Source of the DNA: Blastobasis lacticolella
Taxonomy: Eukaryota > Arthropoda > Insecta > Lepidoptera > Blastobasidae
Direction of reading: 5' to 3'
DNA length: 64,000 nucleotides
NCBI GenBank assembly: GCA_905147135.1
Contig: LR990056.1
Location: 2,986,001 to 3,050,000, forward strand
Position 1 is the first letter of the stretch. Each line of letters opens with the position of its first letter. The position numbers and the translations under genes were made by a program. The notes beneath the pieces were generated by a model, which worked only from the letters and a program-made list of their open reading frames with translations, made no database searches and was not told the origin of the DNA. Below, one piece after another: positions 54,871 to 64,000 of the stretch.

Positions 54871-55035
54871 AAACAACACTTTCACTACACATGTTATCGG
54901 GTTACCACGGTTAGTTGTAACGAAACCCGAGTAAACATGGTCACGAGTTGACGCTTGCAACTGCGTCGAAATATCGAGGTAAAAACAATACTAACCGTGG
55001 TAACAAACCCTATAACATGTGTAGTGAAAGTGTAG
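54871..55035. repeat. Foldback repeat with about 45-bp arms
   Basis: CACTACACATGTTATCGGGTT and GGTTACCACGGTTAG on the left pair with CTAACCGTGGTAACA and CATGTGTAGTG on the right, with small mismatches. Confidence 0.6.
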
Positions 55036-55084
55036 TGAATAACCACGAAAGTCTTGAAACATAAACTGGTCACTCAGGAGCATC

Positions 55085-55400
55085 AGTGGCCTACTTACCG
55101 AGAGATCCCAGGCTAGATTCTCAGTGCCGAAATGTAGCAATGACTCTTTTCTGAATTATGTACATTACATGCTCTTACTTACGGTAAGGGACAACATCGT
55201 GATGAAACCTGCTGATTCAAGCGACTGAATGTGTAACCATGATCCAATCTGGTCAGGTTCCTATTAATACGGTCACGGAGGTCAGATCGCAGTCGCTCCA
55301 CTGTTATTATCTGATCTGCCAAATCCTGGATCATGGTGAAGCCGGAGCCTGGGCTTTCGCGCGAGAGCACACCCGGGACATTAACGCCAAGATCATCATC
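55085..55400 (+). repeat. SINE-1 copy, decayed head
   Basis: From a degenerate B box (GGCTAGATTCTCAGTGCCG) through TACATTACATGCTCTTACTT to ACATTAACGCCAAGATCATC. Confidence 0.75.
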
Positions 55401-55640
55401 ACAGCCCATAACAGTCCACTGCAGGACTAAGGGTCTCTCCTACAAATTTAGAGGTTATTGCCATAATCTCCATACTTGACCGGCGGGTTGGAGATCGCAC
55501 TGATATAAATATAACAATGGAAAACGCTGCTGCCCATTTTCCAGCCTACGGGGATTAGATTTTTTGCCTCGAAAACATTAGTCGCCTTGTACGACACTCA
55601 CGAGTGTAAGAGGTTGTTGCTATTCTACTCTGCCCGACAC
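55398..55640 (-). repeat. Family R3 repeat, reverse, tail-to-tail with the SINE
   Basis: CATCATCACAGCCCATAACA on the left and the GCCCGACACCACACG head on the right. Confidence 0.8.
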
Positions 55641-56097
55641 CACACGCCAAGATTACCACCACATAACATGGTTAAATTGAAATAAATACCTATCTTAGAC
55701 CATTTTTTTTTTGTTACTTTGATTAAGTAGCCTTGCACCTAAGGTAGTAGATTCTAATTCAGCGCAAACAAAGTAGTAGGCAGTTGGTAAATAAAAAAAA
55801 GCCAATAAAGTTCTGTAATAAAGATCTGATGCGCACATGGCAAGCCTCAAGGAAACAAGGCGTAACCTTAAGTTGCGCAAACGTGAAACGTGATGCATAT
55901 TTTAAGTAGGATTGATTCACCATCAATTAAAGTACTACCATTATGTATGTACTTATAACACATCAAATATAGCGATAACTGTCGCCCAGAATATCTACGA
56001 TTTTCAAGTAACGAAAGTGCAGAACCACAGATGTGTTGTCGCTGTGATTGAAATTTTGCTGTGTTTTATTTAACTAATATAATTTTTATTTAGTATG

Positions 56098-56345
56098 CTA
56101 GAACAAATTCACACAGTCTCATCTAGCCCTAAAGTAAGCAAAGCTTGTGTTATGGGTGTTAGATAACTAATAAACTACTAATAGGTATAACGACTTTTTA
56201 AATCAGTACTAATTTATAGATACTGCACGTAGACCCGTAACAGAAATTCAAATTCATCATTTCAATTTCTACTCGGCCGGAATCGAACCCGGGAGCTCCG
56301 CGTGGCAGACCAGCATGTTAACCACTGAATTACTCAGGTCGTTTG
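56098..56345 (-). repeat. SINE-2 copy, reverse orientation
   Basis: ACAGTCTCATCTAGCCCTAA start, complement of B box CCGGAATCGAACCCGGGA, and complement of the head ACTGAATTACTCAGGTCGT. Confidence 0.85.
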
Positions 56346-56529
56346 TAATGGACTGTTATTGGCTTTTGATGTGTGAAAGGCTATAAGTCCCTACAGGAAT
56401 ATGAAATAACCGAATTTTAAGTTGACGAAGTCGCGCAAAAGCTAGTGATTAAAGAAAAGCCTCTAGGATCCTTCGCTATACTTTACACTGATAGTGGAAT
56501 ACGGATAAAGTGTAAACGATCGATGATTC

Positions 56530-56775
56530 CCATCACAGCCCATATGATGTCCACTCCAAGACTAGGAAAGGGGAGGTTATAGCCATAATCTCCACGCTTG
56601 GCAGGCGGGTTGGAGATCGCAGTGCATAAATATAACAATGGAAAACGCTGCTGCCCATTTTCCAGCCTACGGAGACTCTAGGTCTTTTATCTCGACAACA
56701 TTCATCGCATTGTTCGACATACACTAATGTAAGGGGTTGGTACTATTCTACTCTGCCGGACACCACACAGCCTAT
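56530..56775 (-). repeat. Family R3 repeat, reverse
   Basis: CATCACAGCCCATATGATGT to GCCGGACACCACACAGCC. Confidence 0.8.
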
Positions 56776-57149
56776 CGATGATTGAAGTAATAAAATAAAC
56801 ATTAGCAAAATGACATATTAACTATTCATCCATCGCAGATAAGGTAGGTAAGTATCTTCGCTCATCCAAAACAAGCTAGACGCGCTCGAATAATTGATAA
56901 TGTAACCAACGTAATTATGTGATCATCGACGCAACTCCAATGATGCGCGTACGCACGTGAATGACTGCTACATTGTACCTATCGTTGAGACGTGCGCCTT
57001 GGTCGCGAAGGTTTTGTGTGCGAGCCTTTTCGGAATGTCATGGGCGTGTTAATCTGATCATGTTTCGATAATTCTACAGTTTTTCTTTCATTGAAGATTT
57101 TTTGTTCGAATAATTTAAATGATGGTACTTATTATTATTAAATTATTCT

Positions 57150-57345
57150 AGGCTAGTGGACCCAGCGCGATTTCGTTCGCACCTACCTACACCGTACACC
57201 TACCTTTTTTCTCTTGCCTTCCTCTTGAATCACTGTATCTATTGTTGAAAACCGCATTAAAATCCGGTGTGTAGTTTAAAGGATCTTAGCGTACATAGAT
57301 ATATAAAGACAGACGGCGGGAAGCGACTTTGTTTTATATTATGTA
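57150..57345 (+). repeat. Family R5 repeat
   Basis: GGCTAGTGGACCCAGCGCGA, CCTCTTGAATCACTGTATCT, GTGTAGTTTAAAGGATCTTA and GGCGGGAAGCGACTTTGTTT in this order. Confidence 0.65.
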
Positions 57346-58445
57346 TAGAAATTATTAATGGAAGTCATAATTATTATCCTCTTTTTGACGGCGAAAATAT
57401 CTCTAGATATATTAAGACCTAATCAATATATTTGTTTTTTTTTGCAATACAAAAGAAGTGATTTGTGTGAATTACAAAATGGTTTCCGATACAAAAAAGA
57501 GAAAGAATCTTTGCCTATTTGGTGCGTTGTAGTTTAGACCACAGACACCGCAAAACAATTGCCAGTCTCAGCCATGACGATAGCTAAATTTCCAATCTTT
57601 TTGGGCTAGACTTATGCCCGATTGCAAACTTTAGACGACGCCTAATTTGATATAAAATCAGATAAAGACCGCTCCTAGTAGGCGCCAACTGGAGTAAACC
57701 TCAGAAAACATAAAGCGCTTCTAAATTTAAAGTTCTTCTAAATTTGAATTGCCTTCACTAAACCACTAATTAGATAACAAATTTCCGCGACATTGTCTCA
57801 CCTGGGTGGGATCATCACGGTTGCAAAACAAGTTGTTTTAATTGTCACTGACATTCGTACGAAGGTTGCGAACAACATTTTAAAGCCAACATTACTGTTG
57901 CCAATTATACACCTGCAATGTAGACGTGTGATCTTGGATAATCATCGTTAATCACGATAGGCCACTGCGTTGGACTTGCAAAGGACTTGAAAGAGAATTT
58001 CTTTCTTTTAATCCCTGACACAATTCCGGGGGGCAGCGGTGTGGACGACTTTTATAATTTTTAATGAGTGCTTTTTTACGTTGTTTCTTTCCTTTTCTTC
58101 TTTCATTATAAGTGCCCTCTCTACTTGTTTGTTTTATGTATTAATGAAGTTTCCTTGACACAAAATCGCATGTTATAAAAATACTATGCCAGAATCACTA
58201 ACGAGAGGGATTTCGCGATCCCAAATTTCACGAGATGGCGCTACGATAACGTAAGGTCTGCTGTCAATATAAAGCCCTGTCATTTTCAGGACATAGCAGT
58301 TGGTCCAAAGAAATTGGACATAGACGCATAAAAGGAGCCTACTCACAGCTGAACTCACAATCTATATCTTGTTTATTTTTTAATGGTGCATATAACGAGT
58401 CCGAAAGGGACGGCTATAAGTTGTCAAATACCCCGCCTTACCCAC
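57346..58445. other. Intergenic DNA without recognised gene
   Basis: A LINE ORF2 tail scrap (GGGGGGCAGCGGTGTGGACG) is at about 58028. The rest is unassigned. Confidence 0.4.
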
Positions 58446-58447
58446 TC

Positions 58448-58705
58448 AACACAGCCCGTCACAGTCCACTGCAGGACCTACGGCCTCTCCCGCGAAAGGG
58501 GAGGGTATTGCCATAATCTCCACGCTTGACAGGCGGGTTGGAGATCGCAGTGTTTAAATGTAGCAATGGAAAATGCTGCTGCCCATTTTCCAGACTACGG
58601 AGACTCTTGATCTTTTGTCTCGAAAACATTAGTTGCCTTGTACGACACCCACGAGTGTAAGGGGTTGGTGCTATTCTACTCTGCCGGACACCACACGGCC
58701 TACTC
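58448..58705 (-). repeat. Family R3 repeat, near-complete, reverse
   Basis: ACAGCCCGTCACAGTCCACT to GCCGGACACCACACGGCC; no gaps against 38168-38432 by eye. Confidence 0.82.
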
Positions 58706-58814
58706 TGCCTTACCTACTGCTATTGTCAAATTTGGTGACCATGGTTATCTTAATGTACTAGCTTTTTAGTATGACATTGAGTCATTTGTATGCAGTTGTG
58801 ACAGATTGACAGCG

Positions 58815-58995
58815 TTTTTCTTTATGTTATCCGGCAGACAAACAGGCATGCGGGCCACCTGTTGGAAAGTGGTCACCGCCGCCTATAGACATCAGCAACA
58901 CCAGGGGAGTCACCAATGCGTTGCCCGCCTCTGCAGATACCTCTAATATACCTCTTGAACGATCCCATGTCATAGTCCAAATGAAACACTGCATA
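58815..58995 (-). repeat. R4 LINE tail
   Basis: TTTTCTTTATGTTATCCGGC, GGCCACCTGTTGGAAAGTGG, CTTGAACGATCCCATGTCAT. Confidence 0.75.
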
Positions 58996-59119
58996 TATTC
59001 TCTATAGGTCGAGACTCTATCAAAGCTTTATGTCCAATATCTTTGGTTCTGTCTTATAGCACGGCAGTATTTTGCCCAGGAACTTACACCTCACTAGCGC
59101 CATCTGACATCGTGAAAAC

Positions 59120-59457
59120 CATAGAGAAAATATTTACTAACGTAATAGAGGAGACACCGCAAGTATTTTCTTTGAACCACGCTTTGCGGTCCATGGACAA
59201 CAGTGGCCGCAGTCAGTTCTGAGACATTGCGCGACGCGGACCAATCTGACAGTGGCTTGGATATTTAAAAAAACGCTATCTTGTGCATTAAAAACTGTAC
59301 GAACCATTCGAGGGCCAAAAATAAAGAAAATGATAACATTTCATCGGTCATTCTATGACTTAGCAGCCTCCCCCCGCACCTCTCGCACGTGACAGGTTGG
59401 TACAATATTTTTGTTTGTGATGGCTGCTCTATTACGTTAGTAAATATTTTCTCTATG
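59120..59457. mobile_element. MITE with 31-bp perfect inverted ends and 8-bp target duplication
   Basis: Left end starts CATAGAGAAAATATTTACTA; the right end is its exact complement over 31 bp. GTGAAAAC flanks at 59112-59119 and 59458-59465. An 8-bp duplication fits hAT or P-like elements. The interior (338 bp total) holds no transposase. Confidence 0.9.
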
Positions 59458-59784
59458 GTGAAAACCCTCCGCGTAAGTATAGTATATGAATGACCGTGTA
59501 AAGTACGCCATGCGCCACATGATCGCAGGTTTTCCCGTGAGCATTGAGCTATTACCTGCCGTGCGAACTCTGTCAGAGAAATCTTTTGCAATGCATTGTT
59601 CCGATTTCGTAATTTATTTTGTTCACTGCTAGAATTTCACATGCTTCGCTGGTTTTACTTTTAATAAATTTTTATTCTTATTTATTTACAATCTGGAGGT
59701 ACTTCGATTAACTATGACCTTTCATTTTGGGTTACACCGTATCTGGGTTAAAAACCGTTGAAGCCGTGTCGGGTCAAGCGCAAT

Positions 59785-60240
59785 GTATGATTCCTAAGTT
59801 GGTGATCCAAAATGGATCTTGGCCTCCGACACAAGAGAACGCGACCTCTTCCTATCCTGCGCCATCTCCTGCCAATCGAGGATGCCCAGTGCATACAGGT
59901 ATTTTAGGACTTTATCCATCCAGCGATATCCGGCTAAGTTCGGAGTACTCACTGACCAAAGACGGGTGTGGCCCTCCAGCATTTTGGGGTTTGTACGGCG
60001 TAAAACCTACTTGTTACGTAACCGAACCAGAGAAGGGAATGTTGTAAAAGAGAGCTTTTTGCTACCAAATCGTAATCATGCAACCTGCCTATCGATTTCT
60101 GGCCCTCGCGCTGGTCTCGAAGCCTCCACCTGATCTCAACTGCTGGAGAAAACGGTTTCTTAACACTTCTACCATTATCGCGAAAAATGACTTGAAACCT
60201 ATCTAATCTATCTGCATCAGAATATCTCATTAATTGTGGC
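59785..60240 (-). mobile_element. RTE-like LINE coding remnant
   Basis: The complement reads LLWFGYVT (degenerate LRWFGHV), then RWMDKVLKYLYALGILDWQE and MAQDRKRSRSLVSEAKIHFG before a stop. The same ending occurs at 61830-61940. Confidence 0.75.
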
Positions 60241-60474
60241 TTACATGCGGCAAAACTTGCGTCACTTTTTCTGTCGCTGAGTGTATTCTCTTTACTTAAA
60301 CAGCCTTTAAATACCTAAATTAGACGGATTCTAGATGGTAAAGATTGGAATAATCTAGATCTGTCCAAGTGCTTCCTGTAATTAACTGTAAGATCTGCAA
60401 GGTCGACCATTAATTAGCGTGGTCTGAAAATAAGTAAAGAAATAATTTATTAGAAAAACTATGACTGATTCTGT

Positions 60475-60700
60475 GTCTTTTTACTAGAACAAGTGGACCA
60501 GTCGCGATTTCGTTCGTGTACCCCCATTTTACCCCTACATACCCTTTCTTTATTGCTTATAATTGTTGCATGTATCACTCTATCTATTGCTGAAAACCGG
60601 ATTAAAATCCGTTGCGTAGTTTAAAAGATCTAAGCGAGAATAAAGATCACTGTATAGATACAGGCGGCAGGTAGCGACTTTGTTTTATACTATGTATGTA
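60475..60700 (+). repeat. Family R5 repeat
   Basis: AAGTGGACCAGTCGCGATTT, TCGTTCGTGTACCCCC, GTAGTTTAAAAGATCTAAGC, GGCAGGTAGCGACTTTGTTT. Confidence 0.6.
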
Positions 60701-60759
60701 AAAAGAAGATACATTGAAAAGACCAAAGTCTTAAAAATAAATTCTTATATTTTAGTACC

Positions 60760-60857
60760 GTCACAGCCCATAACAGTCCACTGCAGGACTAAGAGCCTCT
60801 CCCACGAAAGGGGAGGTTATTGCCATAATCTCCACGCTTGGCAGGCGGGTTGGAGAT
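60760..60857 (-). repeat. Family R3 repeat, 3' part only
   Basis: CACAGCCCATAACAGTCCAC to TTGGCAGGCGGGTTGGAGAT. Confidence 0.75.
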
Positions 60858-60954
60858 TCTATTTTAGTATGTAGCTACGAAAAGGTATGCTAAGATAGTG
60901 TGGCTGTATGGAGAGGACGACTTACTTTATAAATAATGTTATTACTTAATAATA

Positions 60955-61967
60955 ATGGGCAAGATCATGGCCTCAAGGCTGCGTTGGCTTAGTCACGTGG
61001 AGACAACGCGTGGGTGATGCCCCTGGTATTTCAAACGTCTATAGACTACGGTGACTGCTTACCATAAGGCAGGCTGTAAGCTTGTTGGCCACCAAAGTAG
61101 TATAAAAAGAAAAAGGCCATTGGGGACGATCGCGCCGTAAGGAGAAGGAAGAGAAGCTTGGAGTGCTTAACCGGTCCAAGCGATACTTCACCCCAGGGCA
61201 GCGCCTACTGCTGTACAAGGCACAAGTGCGGCCACATATGGAGTATTGTTCCCATCTTTGGATCTGCTTAATCCTCTGGACTCCGTACAGAGACGCGCCG
61301 TACGAATTGTCGATGATCCCATACTAACACGCAAGTTGGAACCACTGGCAAACTGAAGGGACTTTGGCTCCCTGTGTGTGTTCTATCGGCTGTACAATGG
61401 GCAGTGTTCCGAGGAACGTTTCGATCCAGTGCCCACAGCACAATTCCGCCATCGCACCACCCGCCGTGGGCTTGGTACTCATCCTAACTACGTAGACCCT
61501 CTGTTGGTCACGACGCGAAGGTTCAAAAGAACGTTTCTCGCTCGTACGATTCGGATGTGGAATGAGCTCCCAGCCACAGTGTTTCCTTAGGACTATGACA
61601 TGGAATCGTTCAAGAGGTATATTAGAGATCTCTTCAGAGGCGGGCAACGCATCAGTGACTCCCCTGGTGTTGCTGATGTCCATAGGCGGCAGTGACCACT
61701 TTCCATCAGGTGGCCCGCTTGCCTGTTTGCCTGCCGTATAACATAAAAAAAACAAAAACAAAGGAGAGCATATGTGGGTCGACCGAGCGGACGTCGACCG
61801 GTCGAGCGACCCAGATATCCCTGGATTAATGAAGTCCTAAAAGACCTGCACGCACTAGGCATCATGGATTGGCAGGAGATGGCGCAGGATTAGAAGAGGT
61901 GGCGATCTCTGGTGTCGGAGGCCAAGATCCACTTAAGGTCGCAGAGCTAGCGCAGTAAGTAAGTAAG
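60955..61967 (+). mobile_element. RTE-like LINE 3' part, interrupted twice by other LINE tails
   Basis: Pieces: 60955-61007 (MGKIMASRLRWLSHVE), 61118-61150 (AIGDDRAVRRR), 61763-61967 (SGRRPVERPRYPWINEVLKD then LHALGIMDWQEMAQD) with a (GTAA)n tail. Joined, they follow the RTE order LRWxxHVE ... GDDRAV ... GRRPVxRP. Inserts at 61008-61117 and 61150-61762 separate them. Confidence 0.75.
61150..61762 (+). mobile_element. CR1/Jockey-like LINE 3' end (R4 reference copy)
   Basis: The frame RYFTPGQRLLLYKAQVRPHM then EYCSHLWI is RT thumb/connection sequence. FYRLYNGQCSEERFDPVPTA, RRFKRTFLARTIRMWNELPA and MESFKRYIRDLFRGGQRI follow with frame breaks, then the 3' UTR and an A-rich end (CATAAAAAAAACAAAAAC). 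The short R4 fragments elsewhere match its last 250 bp. Confidence 0.82.
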
Positions 61968-62175
61968 TACTTAATAAAAACTGCAAAATCTAAATGACTT
62001 AGGACGCATCGCGTCAGCGGATGACCTTAACAAATCTCTACTAACTGATATTTAACACTGTTTGTTGTCCATGGTACAAGAGAATGTGAAAAGGCCATGA
62101 TACGTGTGATATACCTAACATAACTGTTGAACAGCGTTGTACATATTACCACGTGATTCGTACATTTACACATTT

Positions 62176-62420
62176 TGACGAACTGAGTGGTTCAGTGGTC
62201 AACATGGCCGGTCTGCCACGCAAGAGGTCCCGGGTTCGATTCCCGGCCGGGCAGTAATTGAAATGATGAATTAAATTTCTGTTACGGGTCTGGGTGTTCT
62301 ATGTATAATAAGTATGTATTTAAAAGTGTTTAAGTAGTATATCAGTTATCTAGCACCCATAGTACAAGCTTTGTTTTGTTTAGGGCTAGATGGCGCTGTG
62401 TGAATTTGTACACGAATACA
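62176..62420 (+). repeat. SINE-2 full-length copy
   Basis: GAGTGGTTCAGTGGTCAACA, CTGCCACGCAAGAGGTCCCG, GGTTCGATTCCCGGCC, 3' end GGGCTAGATGGCGCTGTG. Confidence 0.92.
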
Positions 62421-62579
62421 CTTTTGTGTATGAGTCTAAACATGTTTGTTTAGCATCATAATTGACTGATATATCTATAAAAACGTACTCAAAGACAGAT
62501 CAAGCTATTTGCTATGCAAATAGCTGTTGTGACATTATAAATGTGAATGGTAGCATAGTGTGATATCCACTTTGCAGCC

Positions 62580-62805
62580 TATGCTTGGACAAATTCACTT
62601 AGAGCCATCTAGCCCCAAAGTAAGCAAAGCTTATGTTATGAGTGTTAGATAACTCATAAACTATTGATATACTTTTTTTAAATACATGTTTAGTATACAT
62701 ACTACACCCAGACCCGTAACAGAAGTTAAAATTCATCATTTCAATTTAAGGCTCGGAAATCGATGTCGGATGTTGATTAACTATACCACTGTCGCCAGCC
62801 ATTTG
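62580..62805 (-). repeat. SINE-2 copy, reverse, head decayed
   Basis: GAGCCATCTAGCCCCAAAGT to TTGATTAACTATACCACTGT. With the + copy at 62176 it forms an inverted pair 160 bp apart. Confidence 0.8.
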
Positions 62806-63828
62806 AGATAAGTCGCAGAGTAAAGCATTTTTTATTTGTTGCATGCATTCAACGCAGTAAACTGCATTAGTACAAAGTATTTATTTCGCATTTTGTTGCC
62901 AATTTAGGCAAGAATTAGTTAGCGTTTTTGCCACAAATGAATCGGAAGTGTGTGCTGATTTCATTTTACTGAATCGACATAAAACCGAGCTTTCGTTATG
63001 AAAGTGAGTTCTAACACGAAAATCAATGGTAGCGCGCTTATACAGTAACCGAGAAACGGTTAATTCTGACTAGCTCAAGTGGTAGTAGTTAGTCTGGGAG
63101 AAATATTGTCGTTGTAGATTACTAGCCGTTCCCCACGGTTCACGCGAGCAGTTCGGATCTCTATAAACATTAACTATTCCGCGGAATCCTGATATTCTTC
63201 TGGGATTAATCAAAGTATCCAAATAAAAGTATCCTATGGCACTCGAAAATGTAATTTAGTTTTTTATTATTGTAATAATCAACCTTGGTACTTTCACATT
63301 CAGAACTTTCAGAGATTACCCCCAACAAACAATCTCGCAAACACAAACTTTTCCTCTTTATATAGGTTATATTTGTGTAGACAAGTCAGGAACAAAAAAG
63401 GGGAAAATCAGATGATTGAAATAGATATTACTTTAACCAAACAAAATTAAACTGTAATAGCTCTATTTAGAACAGCCATGAGGTAATACTGCATATTATG
63501 AAGAGAAAAAGTTTATATTTTTATGAGTTTGTATGATAGGGATAATCTCCGAAACTATTTACCGATTTAAAACATTCTGTTACACACGGCAAGCTACACA
63601 ATTTCCGAGTGTTACAGGCTTCTTTTGACCCGGAAGCATAACCGGGACATTAACGCTAATATGACTACCATCCTAAAATGCTTCTAATGTAAAATATTCT
63701 TTAGGTAGGTCTCATACGAAAGACATCAACGAGCTCCTATTTTTCCAAAGGGAATTTTAGTAAGTTCTGCAATACCGGCCATTTTAATGTAGGTTTTAAA
63801 GTAATTTCTGCCAGTACCTAAACACTTA
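62806..63828. other. Intergenic DNA without recognised gene
   Basis: 63120-63240 resembles the widespread repeat at 40980-41190. 63640-63665 is a SINE-1 tail scrap (CCGGGACATTAACGCTAA). Otherwise AT-rich. Confidence 0.4.
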
Positions 63829-64000
63829 CGGCCGTTTTATCAATACTCAGATAAACTTTATCTGACGATAAAGCACAAAGCTACCAAATGAAAACACACA
63901 ATTTCTTCACTAATATCCTTCCGACCAATTTCTGTCATGGTGACCTTTTCAACCCCTGATGTATAATATGAATGAATGATACGATTCTATTTCAGTCCCA
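63829..64000. mobile_element. Left part of a second Harbinger-like MITE related to 49675-49847
   Basis: After TTA (63826-63828) the sequence CGGCCGTTTTATCAATACTC follows the order of the 49675 element, including CAGATAAA and GATAAAG blocks. The right inverted end is not seen before the window edge. Confidence 0.55.

Noticed and set aside
59265..59591. 108-codon frame on the - strand
   Set aside because: Half of it lies in the MITE at 59120-59457 and it has no recognisable domain.
1..64000. CRISPR array, operons or bacterial insertion sequences
   Set aside because: Genes are spliced, the repeats are eukaryotic SINE, LINE and MITE families, and no spacer-repeat structure is present.

Overview
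The window reads as nuclear DNA of a lepidopteran (moth or butterfly). It is AT-rich, has small spliced genes with GT-AG introns, and is packed with short non-LTR retrotransposon tails, tRNA-derived SINEs and MITEs. The species cannot be named from sequence alone. No bacterial, organellar or viral genome is visible.

Three host genes could be assembled exon by exon. Two are tandem aldo-keto reductases on the + strand: AKR-A (7 coding exons, 6453-20755, 322 aa) and AKR-B (7 coding exons, 22488-32797, 307 aa). Both begin with a signal peptide and share the same intron positions and phases, so they arose by duplication. They resemble the insect AKR2E group, which includes the secreted 3-dehydroecdysone 3beta-reductase. 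AKR-A is intact. AKR-B has a frame break in its last exon that removes the conserved C-terminal loop. The third gene, on the - strand (35120-49076, 7 coding exons, 314 aa), encodes a CRAL-TRIO lipid-binding protein of the alpha-tocopherol-transfer-protein-like type. At the left edge (1-199, - strand) a BED zinc finger, probably from a hAT-type transposase, runs out of the window.

Layout: 1-6450 is repeat-rich intergenic DNA. 6453-20755 is AKR-A; its second intron holds a 5.1-kb DIRS-like tyrosine-recombinase retroelement (10704-15852) and a (TATGTC)n satellite. 20756-22487 is intergenic. 22488-32797 is AKR-B, with a hAT MITE, a SINE-in-SINE insertion and an 840-bp palindromic repeat in its introns. 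32798-35119 is intergenic foldback DNA. 35120-49076 is the CRAL-TRIO gene; its introns hold a CArG-box-bearing MITE, RTE fragments and a 3.3-kb element with long inverted repeats. 49555-53456 is a nearly full-length LINE. 53457-64000 is gene-free nested repeats.

The most notable object is the DIRS-like element. Its two inverted terminal repeats share a 143-bp core that looks identical by eye. An internal complementary region is exactly the complement of the left end joined to the complement of the right end. It carries remnants of gag, RT, RNase H and tyrosine recombinase, and a 90-bp minisatellite. A second theme is the LINE/SINE partnership: a tRNA-headed SINE family shares its 3' end and (GAT)n tail with RTE-type LINE 3' ends in the same window.
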